From: JAXHUA01 sp034189695
GTDB taxonomy: Bacteria; Chloroflexota; Dehalococcoidia; E44-bin15
Direction of reading: 5' to 3'
Length of the DNA stretch: 24,206 bases
Assembly: GCA_034189695.1 (NCBI GenBank)
Contig: JAXHUA010000148.1
Location: forward strand, 1 to 24,206
The position numbers were made by a program, and so were the translations under genes. Of the stretch, positions 6,931 to 15,085 are shown one piece after another. Numbering within the stretch: position 1 is the first letter of the stretch; each line of letters starts with the position of its first letter. The notes beneath the pieces are model-generated. The model did no database searches, was not told where the DNA came from, and saw only the letters and a list, made by a program, of their open reading frames with translations.

Positions 6931-9255
6931 ATGGTGGTACAGACCCAGAGCCGCGTCCAGTCGCTCGTCGACCGCTACCTCGATGCCAGGCCGGCGATAT
7001 GCACTGAGCGGGCGCGCATAGCGACCGAGTCATACCGGAAGACTGAAGCGGAGCCGCCGGCGATCAGGGCAGCGATGGCGCTGGACGCCGTGCTGCGCCG
7101 GATGAGCATATGGATTCTCGACGACGAGCTCATCCTGGGCCACTGGGCCAGCACGTTCCGCGGGGTGCCGGTATGGCCCGAGCTGGGCGCCCACCCGCCG
7201 CAACTGGGCTTCATTCATGCCGGCCACAATCCACTGGCGCCGGCGATCGACGACAAGGCGCAGCAGGAGCTTCAGGAGCTCATCTCATACTGGCAGGGCA
7301 GGAACCCCACCGATCGCGCGTGCGCCCTTCTCCCACAATACGTCAAGGCGGCGAGAGAGGCCTCCCTGTGGTACTGGCACCTCGGCGTGGTGCGCAACAG
7401 GGGCGGGCGCTACCTGATAGACCTGCCCACGGTGCTCGGCAGGGGGTTCAGCGGCATCAAGAGGGATGCCCGCCGCCGGCTCAACCAGACCGACCCCGAA
7501 GACGTCAGCGCCAGCGACAGGCAGTCATTCTACCGGGCCATCATCATTGTCTGCGACGCGGTGAACGCCCTGGCCAGGAGGTACGCCGCGAAGGCGAGTC
7601 AGGCAGCGGACGAGGCCAGCGGCGACCGCAAACGGGAGATGGAGGAGCTGGCCGCAATCTGCAAGCGCGTGCCGGCCAACCCGGCCCGCAACCTGTGGGA
7701 GGCGCTCCAGTCGGCCTGGTTCGCCTTCATGGTCGGCAGCCTGGAAGCAGGGGGCGACTCCATATCGCCCGGAGGGCTGGACTACGTCCTCTATCCCTTT
7801 CTCAAGACCGACATCGAGCAGGGGCGGCTCACCAGGGAGAGGGCGCAGGAGCTGGTCGACTCGTTCCTGTTCAAGTTCGGCGAGAACTCCACACCCGGCA
7901 TCGACCTCGATTCCCACGTCAACTCGGTCACCATCGGGCGCCAGACGGAGTACGGGCAGGACGCCACCAACGACATGACCTACATGCTGCTCGACGCACT
8001 GGAGCACGTACGCCTGCCCAAGCCGCAGTTCGGCCTGAGGGTCAACAGGCGCACACCCAGGGAGCTCCTGATGCGGGCCGTCGACGTCATGAGGGTCAGC
8101 GGCGGCAGACCCCAGCTCAACAACGACGACGCCATCATCCCGGCGCTGCTCAGGCGCGGCGTGCCCATCAAGGAGGCGCGCGACTACTCAGTGGACGGCT
8201 GCCAGCACTTCACCACCTACTCCAGAAAGGACCACAGCGCCTGGTACAACCTGGCCAAGACCCTTGACCTGGCGCTCAACAACGGCGTTGACCGCGCCAG
8301 CGGCGAGAGACTCGGCATCCCGAGGGGAGACCCGCGCACCTTCACTTCCTTCGACCAGGTGATGGACGCCTTCAGAGACCAGCTCGAGCACGGCGTCACC
8401 ATGCTCAACACTGAGAGCGAGATGGTTGACGCCTCGCTCAAGGGCGACATGTGCCTGCCCTATGCCTCGACACAGGTCCGTGGCTGCATGGAGAGAGGCA
8501 TCGACGTTCTCGCCGGTGGCGGCCGCTTCAACTGGACCGGCATGCACGCCGTGGGGTTGGCCACCGTGGCCAACTCGCTTGCGGCGATCAGGAAGGTGGT
8601 CTTCGATGAGGGGAAGGCCACCATGCCCGAGCTCATGGACGCCCTGGACAGGGACTTCGAAGGCCATGTGTTGCTGCAACAAATGCTGCTGCATGCGCCC
8701 AAATGGGGAAACGACGATGATTATGTCGACTCGCTCGGCGCGCAAGTGGCCAATATGTGGCTCGACGAGTGCGACAGGCACACCTGCCATACCGACCCGC
8801 ACCAATTCGGGCCGACGATACCCGGCTTCCACTCGCTGACCTTCAATCTCAACTTCGGCGAGGCCACCGCCGCGACAGCGGACGGGCGGAAGGCCGGCGA
8901 GCCCCTCAGCGACGGCATAGCCCCCGCTATCGGCACGTACAAGGGGGGACCCACCGCCGTGTTCGCCTCGGCGGCGAAGGTCGACCACGCCAGGGCATGG
9001 ACCGGTTCGCTCACCCTCACCCTCAATGAGAAGACAGAGGTCGTAGCCACGCTGGCGAAGACCTATCTCACCGACATGGGAGGCACTCACCTCATGGGCA
9101 ACCTGGTCTCGCCCGACACCCTCCGCGACGCCAGAGCACACCCCGAGAAGTATCGTGACCTGCTGGTGAGGGTGGCGGGATTCAGCGCCCGCTTCGTCGA
9201 GCTATCGGACAGCATGCAGGACCTGGTCATCAAGAGGGCAATGGTCGGCTCCTAG
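6931..9255 (+). CDS. glycyl radical enzyme (pyruvate formate-lyase-like), atypical active site
   Basis: This 774-residue protein has the family layout: a PFL-like domain, then a C-terminal glycyl radical domain. The radical loop reads RVAGFSARFVEL with Gly750, 24 residues from the end. The thiyl-radical cysteine is Cys424 in ARDYSVDGCQHF, followed by the usual NLAKTLDLALNNG. Most glycyl radical eliminases (glycerol, choline, hydroxyproline and isethionate enzymes) read GCVE here, with Glu as general base; this protein has CQH, so its reaction may differ. Later family motifs are GCMERGIDVLAGGGRFNWTG, GNDDDYVD and TADGRKAGEPLSDGIAP. The ATG at 6931 is used because GGGAGGA lies just upstream; an in-frame ATG at 6829 would fall inside the promoter. 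No radical-SAM activase gene is in the window. The gene is transcribed toward the CoA-transferases. Its substrate is unknown. Confidence 0.92.
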   Translation: MVVQTQSRVQSLVDRYLDARPAICTERARIATESYRKTEAEPPAIRAAMALDAVLRRMSIWILDDELILGHWASTFRGVPVWPELGAHPPQLGFIHAGHNPLAPAIDDKAQQELQELISYWQGRNPTDRACALLPQYVKAAREASLWYWHLGVVRNRGGRYLIDLPTVLGRGFSGIKRDARRRLNQTDPEDVSASDRQSFYRAIIIVCDAVNALARRYAAKASQAADEASGDRKREMEELAAICKRVPANPARNLWEALQSAWFAFMVGSLEAGGDSISPGGLDYVLYPFLKTDIEQGRLTRERAQELVDSFLFKFGENSTPGIDLDSHVNSVTIGRQTEYGQDATNDMTYMLLDALEHVRLPKPQFGLRVNRRTPRELLMRAVDVMRVSGGRPQLNNDDAIIPALLRRGVPIKEARDYSVDGCQHFTTYSRKDHSAWYNLAKTLDLALNNGVDRASGERLGIPRGDPRTFTSFDQVMDAFRDQLEHGVTMLNTESEMVDASLKGDMCLPYASTQVRGCMERGIDVLAGGGRFNWTGMHAVGLATVANSLAAIRKVVFDEGKATMPELMDALDRDFEGHVLLQQMLLHAPKWGNDDDYVDSLGAQVANMWLDECDRHTCHTDPHQFGPTIPGFHSLTFNLNFGEATAATADGRKAGEPLSDGIAPAIGTYKGGPTAVFASAAKVDHARAWTGSLTLTLNEKTEVVATLAKTYLTDMGGTHLMGNLVSPDTLRDARAHPEKYRDLLVRVAGFSARFVELSDSMQDLVIKRAMVGS

Positions 9256-9273
9256 CGCCCGCCTCCACCAGTC

Positions 9274-10578
9274 CTACGGGACCTCGGGCAGGTACTCCTC
9301 GCCGATCAGGTGCTCATCCTCGAGCCGGCCCATCTCTTCGTCGGACATGCCCAGTATCTCGCCGTAGACGTAGCGATTGTGCTCCCCGAGGCAGTTGGGC
9401 GGGACGCGCGTCCCCACCGGGGTCTTCGAGAACCTGAAACACATGCCCGGGTACAGGTGCGTCCCGGCCTCGCGGTGAGTCACCTCAGTGAAGAAGCCCC
9501 GCTCCTGAAGATGAGGGTCCCGGTACAAATCCGACGGGACGACCACCGGCCCCGCGGCTACCCCCACCTCCTGAAGGAGACGCATTACTTCATACGGCTC
9601 GCGCTCCACCGTCCACTGCTCGATGAGCGCGTCAAGCTCGTCCTGATTAGCCAGGCGGCCAAACATGCTGCTGAAGCGCTCTTCTCCCGCCCACCCAGGG
9701 CTCCCCAATGCCCGGCGAAAGGCGTCCCACTCTTCTTCAGTGCCGACGGCGATGGTCACCCACCTGTCTTCTCCCTTGCAGCGATAGCAGCCGTGCGGCG
9801 CCACAGACGGGTCACGGTTGCCCATCGACTCCGCCACGCGCCCGTTCATGCAGTAGTCCATCACCGCCTCGCCAAGGTGGGGTATCACCGTCTCCACCTG
9901 AGACAGGTCAACGTGCTGTCCCACCCCCGTTCTCTGACGGTAGTGAAGGGCGGCCAGAGCGGCAAACGCGAAGGCGCTGCCGGCGATGTTGTCGGTCCAC
10001 ACCGGCGCCGGGTTCCGCACCATCATGTCGTCCCCGGCGTAGCCTCTCAGCGCCATCATCCCCGATATCGCTTCGACGTTCGTGCCGAACATGCTATGGT
10101 CCTTGTACGGGCCTTCAGCCCCCAGCCCGGATGCCGACACCATGATGATGTCCGGCTTCACCTCCCTGAGCACCGCATACCCGATCCCCATACGGTCCAT
10201 CACCCCGTGAGCGAAGTTCTCCAGGATGATGTCACTCAGCGCGACCAGCTTCTTGTATATCTCGACCCCCTCGGGACGATTGAGGTCAAGGGTCACGCCG
10301 TACTGGTTCCGGTTCATGCCGTGGAAGGAGTAGAACCGCTCCCACGGCCTCTCCCCAACGTCGTTGTCGGCATACCCCCACGCCGGCGCGGTCCCCCTCG
10401 GCGGCCTGGCCACCGCACCCCTGGTCCACGCCGGAAAGCGCTGGATGGACTCCACGCGGATGACCTCGGCGCCCATGTCGGCCAGCATGGTCGTCGCCGC
10501 GCTCCCTGTGTACACAGTGCCGTGCGAGATCACCCGCACGCTGCCCAGCGGCGGTCTAGTCATCGTGGCGTCCCCCAT
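9274..10578 (-). CDS. class III CoA-transferase (CaiB/BaiF family), copy 1
   Basis: The protein belongs to the formyl-CoA transferase/CaiB-BaiF family, which moves CoA between carboxylic acids through a covalent acyl-enzyme intermediate. Signatures are TMLADMGAEVIRVES near the start, GVTLDLNRPEGVEIYKKLV, DIILENFAHGVMDRMG, IIMVSASGLGAEGPYKD, and GVGQHVDLSQVET. In the last motif the residue that seems to align with the nucleophilic Asp of oxalate formyl-CoA transferase is Glu, a substitution whose meaning is unclear. The length of 434 residues is normal. The ATG at 10578 is used; ATG at 10563 is possible. It is the last gene of the ten-gene run and follows the second CoA-transferase by 15 bases. 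The two differ clearly in sequence, so a heteromeric enzyme like benzylsuccinate CoA-transferase (BbsEF) or two separate activities are both possible. Confidence 0.92.
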   Translation of the reverse strand: MGDATMTRPPLGSVRVISHGTVYTGSAATTMLADMGAEVIRVESIQRFPAWTRGAVARPPRGTAPAWGYADNDVGERPWERFYSFHGMNRNQYGVTLDLNRPEGVEIYKKLVALSDIILENFAHGVMDRMGIGYAVLREVKPDIIMVSASGLGAEGPYKDHSMFGTNVEAISGMMALRGYAGDDMMVRNPAPVWTDNIAGSAFAFAALAALHYRQRTGVGQHVDLSQVETVIPHLGEAVMDYCMNGRVAESMGNRDPSVAPHGCYRCKGEDRWVTIAVGTEEEWDAFRRALGSPGWAGEERFSSMFGRLANQDELDALIEQWTVEREPYEVMRLLQEVGVAAGPVVVPSDLYRDPHLQERGFFTEVTHREAGTHLYPGMCFRFSKTPVGTRVPPNCLGEHNRYVYGEILGMSDEEMGRLEDEHLIGEEYLPEVP

Positions 10579-10593
10579 TGACAGGATGGAGTT

Positions 10594-11802
10594 TCATATC
10601 ACCCCACTTGCGCGGAGCTTCACCAGGTCTTCTACGCTGTACCCCAACCGCCCGCAGTACACCTCGCGGTTGTGCTGGCCCAGCAGCGGCGCGGGGCGCT
10701 GCGGCTGTGATGGCGTCTCAGGAAGTCTGAACGGGAGCCCGGGATAGGTAAGCCGGCCCACCACGGGGTGCTCAATCTCGTCGAAGAAGCCTCTGGCGTT
10801 GAAGTGCCGGTCGTGCACCACTTCGTCTATCGTGTACACCGGCGTGGCCGGCAACCTCTGGGCCTGGGCCAGGCTCACCACCTCCTCGACGGTGCGCTCC
10901 GTGAGCCAGGGGAGAAGAATGGCCTCGAAGTCGTCCTGGTTCTCCCGGCGCGCCCCCGGGGTGGCGAACCTGGGGTCATCGAGAAGCTCCGGCATGCCCA
11001 GGAATCGCACTGTCCGCCGCCAGAACATCGGCACCATTCCCCATATGAAGGCATACCCATCCTTGCAGCGGTACACGCCCCAGGGAGAACCGCCCGCCCT
11101 CCGGTAGCCCGGCCGCTCCGGGTCGCGCCCCGAGAAGGCATAGCTCATGAGAGCCGCCGCCCCCTCAGGTGGGCCGCACAGCGACTCCATGATGGACACG
11201 TCAACGTGCTGTCCTTCCCCGGCGGCGCTGCTGCCGCAGAGTGCCGCTATCGCGGCCACGGCGGCGTTCGTGCCCGTCAGATACTGCGCTTTGTAGCCCG
11301 GGTACTTCAGCGGCTCCCGCTCCGGCTCCCCCTCGACGAACATATGCGGCCCCATGCCGAAGATGACAAGCTCCCCTGCCTTCAAGTCCCGGTACGGTCC
11401 CGTTTGGCCGAAGTTGGAGATGGAGGTCATCACCAGACGGGGGTTGACCGTGGCAAGCGTGTCATAGTCCAGACCCAGGCCGGGCATGACGCGCGGCTCG
11501 AAGTTCTCCACCAGTATGTCGGCGTCTTTCACGAGCTGCTTCAGGATCTCCACGCCGGTCGGGGTCTTGAGGTCGAGAGTAACGCCTTTCTTGTTGGTGT
11601 TGAGATGGAGAAACAGCCCGCTCTTCTCTGGATGGGGATCATCGCCCCAGAAGGGGAACATCCGCCTGGCGCCATCGCCGGTGCCGGGCCGCTCGACCTT
11701 GACTACCTCAGCGCCGTAGTCAGCCAGCAGCTTCGTACAGTACGGGCCGGCGACGTAGTGGGTCAGGTCGACAACCCGTACGTCAGTGAACGCTTGCTCC
11801 AT
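10594..11802 (-). CDS. class III CoA-transferase (CaiB/BaiF family), copy 2
   Basis: This 402-residue protein is a second CaiB/BaiF-family CoA-transferase. Signatures are VVDLTHYVAGPYCTKLLADYGAEV near the N-terminus (within residues 9-33), KKGVTLDLKTPTGVEILK, DILVENFEPRVMPGLGLDY, MTSISNFGQTGPYRD and GEGQHVDVSIMES, again with Glu where oxalate formyl-CoA transferase has its Asp nucleophile. The C-terminal small domain is complete and ends in the family feature PLLGQHNREVY. It is soluble and cytoplasmic. It lies between the acyl carrier protein gene (69 bases upstream) and the other CoA-transferase (15 bases downstream), so it is probably co-transcribed with both. Donor and acceptor cannot be read from sequence. 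In the context of a dehydratase/reductase operon it would make the CoA thioester substrate or recover CoA from the product. Confidence 0.93.
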   Translation of the reverse strand: MEQAFTDVRVVDLTHYVAGPYCTKLLADYGAEVVKVERPGTGDGARRMFPFWGDDPHPEKSGLFLHLNTNKKGVTLDLKTPTGVEILKQLVKDADILVENFEPRVMPGLGLDYDTLATVNPRLVMTSISNFGQTGPYRDLKAGELVIFGMGPHMFVEGEPEREPLKYPGYKAQYLTGTNAAVAAIAALCGSSAAGEGQHVDVSIMESLCGPPEGAAALMSYAFSGRDPERPGYRRAGGSPWGVYRCKDGYAFIWGMVPMFWRRTVRFLGMPELLDDPRFATPGARRENQDDFEAILLPWLTERTVEEVVSLAQAQRLPATPVYTIDEVVHDRHFNARGFFDEIEHPVVGRLTYPGLPFRLPETPSQPQRPAPLLGQHNREVYCGRLGYSVEDLVKLRASGVI

Positions 11803-11871
11803 TTACTGATACCTGTAGCCTGCCACTCACCACCCGGCACGCTCTGGCCGTGACGGTTCCCGGACAGGCGC

Positions 11872-12102
11872 TCAATTCACACAGCTATCGAGATACTCCA
11901 CAAAGTCGCCAATCGTGGTGAACTCCCTCATGCGGTCAACGTCGATCTCGACATCGAGCGCATTCTCCACACCCACTATTATCTGTACCCAGTGCAGGGA
12001 GTCCGCCTTGACATCCTTGAGCTGCAGGTCAGGGACTACCTCGTCCTCACCGCAGCGGGTGATCCTGGCTATCACTCTCTTCACTTCGTTCAAGGTCGCC
12101 AT
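11872..12102 (-). CDS. acyl carrier protein
   Basis: A 76-residue acidic protein with the ACP four-helix pattern. The phosphopantetheine attachment serine is Ser35 in KADSLHWVQ, followed by VGVENALDVEIDVDRMREFTTIGDFVEYL as in typical ACPs. The start at 12102 is supported by AAGGGAGA nine bases upstream; upstream in-frame codons run back into plsX. It follows plsX by about 40 bases. The Trp after the DSL motif and the divergent first helix differ from the housekeeping AcpP pattern (DSLDTVEL), so this may be a specialised carrier. Its place inside an operon of CoA-dependent radical enzymes rather than in a fatty acid synthesis cluster is notable. No keto-synthase or acyltransferase gene accompanies it. 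Confidence 0.92.
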   Translation of the reverse strand: MATLNEVKRVIARITRCGEDEVVPDLQLKDVKADSLHWVQIIVGVENALDVEIDVDRMREFTTIGDFVEYLDSCVN

Positions 12103-12142
12103 TGCACAAGTCTCCCTTACGCAGTCAGACGGCGCCGCAGGC

Positions 12143-13174
12143 TCACTGCTGTGAGGACATGCTCGCCTGAGCCCTCTCCAGTTCGCTGCGCAGCCTGTCG
12201 ACGAAGCCGCTCTCCAGAGCCCGCTTCGCTTGCCCGACGGTGCCCACGATCTGAGGCGCTCGCGAGGCGCCGTGGGCCACACACGCAACGCCGTTCACCC
12301 CCCAGAGAGGGCCTCCCCCCATCACAGTGCCCGGACTCATCAGCCTCACGAGCTTGCCGGTCACCGCATCGACCTGCTCTTTCGGCACCGCATCCTTGAG
12401 CTCGTCGCCGAGCCATCCGGCAAGTGTCCGGGCCATGCCCTCGCAGAACTTCACCACTATGTTACCCACATACCCGTCGCAGACCACGACATTCGCCTTT
12501 CCCGCCGGTATGTCCATTCCCTCGACGTTGCCGATGAAGTTCAGGCCGCTGTTCTTCAGCAGTGAGTACGCCTCTTTGGCCTGTTCGTTCCCCTTGCCCT
12601 CTTCCACCCCTACGTTCAGCAGCCCAACGGTTGGACTCTCGATTCCGAGGAAAACCCTGGCAAACACGGTGCCCGCCGCGGCGAAATTGACCATGTGGTA
12701 CGGCTGGCAGCCAACGTTGGCCCCCAGGTCCAGCACGACCGTGTTCGGCGCCAGGCCCAGGAACGCCCCACCCGCCATAGGCCGGTCTATCCCCGGGAGT
12801 GTGCCGAGGTACCGCAATGCCGCCACCATGCAGGCGCCCGTGGAGCCGGCGCTCACCATAGCATCCGCCTCACCCTCCTTCACCAGCCTGGCGGCCACCG
12901 CCACCGGGCTATTGGGCTTGCGCAGAACGGCGAAGGCCGGTTCCTCTCCATCTCGTATCAGGTCTGTGGCCTCCACAACGCTCACCGGCAGCCCGGACAC
13001 GTCAAGCCCGCCAAGCTCCCGCTCAATGTCGCCCTTCACGCCAACCAGGAGTACATCCACCTCCAGCTCCCTCGCCGCATCGACAGCCCCCCTGACCACC
13101 TCTCCCGGGGCGTAGTCGCCGCCCATGGCGTCAATCGCTATTCTCGTTCGCTTCCCCTCGCCTGACTCGGCCAT
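12143..13174 (-). CDS. plsX: phosphate acyltransferase PlsX
   Basis: PlsX converts acyl-ACP and phosphate to acyl-phosphate, and the reverse, at the membrane surface as a peripheral protein. The sequence carries the full family pattern: IAIDAMGGDYAPGEVVRGA at the start, VSAGSTGACM, DLGANVGC, LLNVGVEEGKGN, and CDGYVGNIVVKFCEG. The 343-residue length is normal. The ATG at 13174 has AGGAGGGG seven bases upstream, which is better than the ATG that adds eight residues upstream. In most bacteria plsX sits with rpmF or fab genes; here it lies between an ATPase of a radical dehydratase/reductase and an ACP gene. Together with the DegV protein five genes upstream it forms an acyl-phosphate handling set. 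Whether it is the only plsX of the genome cannot be told from this window. Confidence 0.95.
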   Translation of the reverse strand: MAESGEGKRTRIAIDAMGGDYAPGEVVRGAVDAARELEVDVLLVGVKGDIERELGGLDVSGLPVSVVEATDLIRDGEEPAFAVLRKPNSPVAVAARLVKEGEADAMVSAGSTGACMVAALRYLGTLPGIDRPMAGGAFLGLAPNTVVLDLGANVGCQPYHMVNFAAAGTVFARVFLGIESPTVGLLNVGVEEGKGNEQAKEAYSLLKNSGLNFIGNVEGMDIPAGKANVVVCDGYVGNIVVKFCEGMARTLAGWLGDELKDAVPKEQVDAVTGKLVRLMSPGTVMGGGPLWGVNGVACVAHGASRAPQIVGTVGQAKRALESGFVDRLRSELERAQASMSSQQ

Positions 13175-13217
13175 GGCATCCCCTCCTGGAACATACACTT
13201 TGACGCTGCGGCGTTCG

Positions 13218-14279
13218 CTACCACGTGTGCCCTATCGCGTCCTGGTGGCACGCGCTGTGGCAGTTCACCTCATTCCTGCCGCAAGACTCGAAGCCAGGAC
13301 ACACCAGCGCCAACCTTTTCCTCACTTCGTCCTTCACCCTGGCCTTGAGCCCTCCCGAGCCGTCCTCGGCCATCTCCAGTACCCCGTGCGGGCACGCCGC
13401 CACACACTCGCCGCAGCCATCGCACCGCCCGTTGTCGATGGTGACGAAGTACTCGCCGGTACCATCGCTGTACCCGTACTGCACCTTCGCTTCTTTCCCG
13501 CCTGCGCCGCCACCCCGCTCCGCCGCGAACAGCGCGGCCCCCAGCGCCCCTACTATCTGCGGGTCTTCACAGAGAAGGGGCTCGAGGCCAACTTTCTCCC
13601 GCAGCTTGGCCACCATGCCCCTGTTCTTCGCGATGCCGCCGGTGATGCTGAACTCCTCCCGTATCGACACCCGCTTCAGCAACTGGACCGACCGGGTGGC
13701 GATGGCCTCGTGAAGACCGGCCAGGATGTCCCTCTTGGCCATGCCCTTCTTGAGATACGTGATGGCCTCAGAGCGGGCGAACACGGCGCATATGGTATTG
13801 AAGGGAACAGCCTTCTCCGACGACAGCGACAGCTCGCCTATCTCCTCCAGCGAAAGCCCCAGGACTTCGGCGATCATTTCGAGGAACCTGCCGGTGCCGC
13901 CGGCGCACTTGTCATTCATCACGAAATTGACCACCCGGCCGCCCCCGTCGCAGCTAATCCCCTTGCAGTCCTGGCCACCCATGTCGAGAATCGTCCGCAC
14001 CGACGGGAAGTACCAGTTGATTCCCCGTGCGTGGCAGCTTATCTCAGAGATGTTCTCGTTGGCGAAAGGCACCAGCACCCTTCCGTAGCCGGTGGCGACG
14101 GTATAGGCGATGTCTTCCAGCGACAGGCCAGTCCCTTCGAGCGCCTGCTCGATGGCCATGTAGGACGTCTTCACGCTCTCGGGGCCGGTATCGCAAATCA
14201 CCGACGAGACTACGGTCCCGTTCTCCATTACGACCGCCTTGGCCGCCCGGGACCCGATATCAATGCCCGCGAATATCAT
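13218..14279 (-). CDS. BadF/BcrA-type activator ATPase fused to a C-terminal ferredoxin domain
   Basis: Residues 1-260 are an ASKHA-fold ATPase of the type that drives low-potential electrons into 2-hydroxyacyl-CoA dehydratases or benzoyl-CoA reductases. Visible are GIDIGSRAAKAVV (phosphate-1 loop), TGYGR, DMGGQDCKGI, and the two cysteines that hold the intersubunit [4Fe-4S] cluster: Cys125 in NDKCAGGTGRFLE and Cys164 in NTICAVFARSE, close to positions 127 and 166 of HgdC. The tail from about residue 277 is a ferredoxin: CDGCGECVAACP (Cys286, 289, 292, 296) and a second, unusually spaced set (Cys327, 333, 340, 344). A built-in electron donor is rarer than a separate ferredoxin gene. Its ATG directly follows the stop of the second ATPase, so the two are surely co-translated. 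Confidence 0.92.
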   Translation of the reverse strand: MIFAGIDIGSRAAKAVVMENGTVVSSVICDTGPESVKTSYMAIEQALEGTGLSLEDIAYTVATGYGRVLVPFANENISEISCHARGINWYFPSVRTILDMGGQDCKGISCDGGGRVVNFVMNDKCAGGTGRFLEMIAEVLGLSLEEIGELSLSSEKAVPFNTICAVFARSEAITYLKKGMAKRDILAGLHEAIATRSVQLLKRVSIREEFSITGGIAKNRGMVAKLREKVGLEPLLCEDPQIVGALGAALFAAERGGGAGGKEAKVQYGYSDGTGEYFVTIDNGRCDGCGECVAACPHGVLEMAEDGSGGLKARVKDEVRKRLALVCPGFESCGRNEVNCHSACHQDAIGHTW

Positions 14280-15071
14280 CTACTTCACAACCTGTCCGGC
14301 CATCTCACCGGCGAGAACCGCCGCGCCCAGGGCCGATACAATCTGCGGCTGCTCAGGCACCAGCGCGCCGAATCCAAGCTCCGTCTCCAGCGTCCGCACC
14401 ACACCATTGCTCAGGCTCACGCCCCCGGCAACGGCGACGTCCTTTTCAACACCAACCCTCTTGCACAAAGCCATGATACGGCTCACCACCGAGTAGTATA
14501 TCCCGGCGATGATCTCCTCCCTGGGGGTTGGCGGCTCACGGTGCACGTGGGATATCACCTCGGACTCGGCAAACACGGCACAGGTGCTGGTAATACTGGC
14601 CCGGGACGTAGCCTGCAGGGACAGCTCCGACATCTCCTCCAGCGACATCTGCATCAGCCTGGCCATCTGCTGCAGGAAGATGCCGCTTCCCGCGGCGCAT
14701 TTGTCCTGCCCGGCCCAGTCCTCGACGCGTCCACGCTGGTTCATCTTGAGCACCGTGCTGGTCTCGGCGCCCATGTCTATCACCATTCGTGCCGTGGGGA
14801 AGAGGAAGTGCGTGCCGCGGGCCAGGCATGTGGTTGTCGCCTTCTGCTGCTGGCTGAACGAGACCGCTTTCCGGCCCACACCGGTCGCCACAATGCACAG
14901 GTCGTCCGCCATGCCTATGCCGGCACGGTTCAAGACCTGTTCCAGGGCCGACCGCGCGCTGTCCTCGGCCTCGTCGCTCGACATACTCACAGTCGATGCC
15001 ACAATGCCATCCCCACCCAGGACCACGGCCTTGGTAGTCAGGCTCCCCACGTCGATTCCGAGCGCTTTCAT
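14280..15071 (-). CDS. BcrD/BadG-type activator ATPase, second subunit
   Basis: This 263-residue ASKHA ATPase has GIDVGSLTTKAVVLG at the start, TGVGR, DMGAETSTVLKM, and cluster cysteines in QDKCAAGSGIF and TSTCAVFAESE. It carries DMGAE where the neighbouring ATPase has DMGGQD. That difference is like the pairing of BcrD-type with BcrA-type subunits in class I benzoyl-CoA reductase, where two unlike ATPases form a heterodimer, rather than the single homodimeric activator (HgdC) of most 2-hydroxyacyl-CoA dehydratases. The ATG at 15071 is chosen because homology starts there. It lies 14 bases after the preceding stop and has no clear Shine-Dalgarno, so translation probably depends on coupling. 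Its own stop TAG abuts the ATG of the next ATPase. Confidence 0.9.
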   Translation of the reverse strand: MKALGIDVGSLTTKAVVLGGDGIVASTVSMSSDEAEDSARSALEQVLNRAGIGMADDLCIVATGVGRKAVSFSQQQKATTTCLARGTHFLFPTARMVIDMGAETSTVLKMNQRGRVEDWAGQDKCAAGSGIFLQQMARLMQMSLEEMSELSLQATSRASITSTCAVFAESEVISHVHREPPTPREEIIAGIYYSVVSRIMALCKRVGVEKDVAVAGGVSLSNGVVRTLETELGFGALVPEQPQIVSALGAAVLAGEMAGQVVK

Positions 15072-15085
15072 GGCCGATAGACGCG

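Noticed and set aside
8188..9141. Minus-strand open frame inside the glycyl radical enzyme gene
   Set aside because: Antisense to conserved glycyl radical enzyme motifs; low-complexity V/G/H-rich translation.
9310..11853. Long plus-strand open frames opposite the CoA-transferases
   Set aside because: They are shadows of two clear CaiB/BaiF genes, rich in His, Arg and Pro without family motifs.
13125..15080. Very long open frame (651 codons) on the plus strand
   Set aside because: It is antisense to plsX and the two ATPases, whose motifs are unmistakable; it results from G+C-rich codon use and has no recognisable domain.
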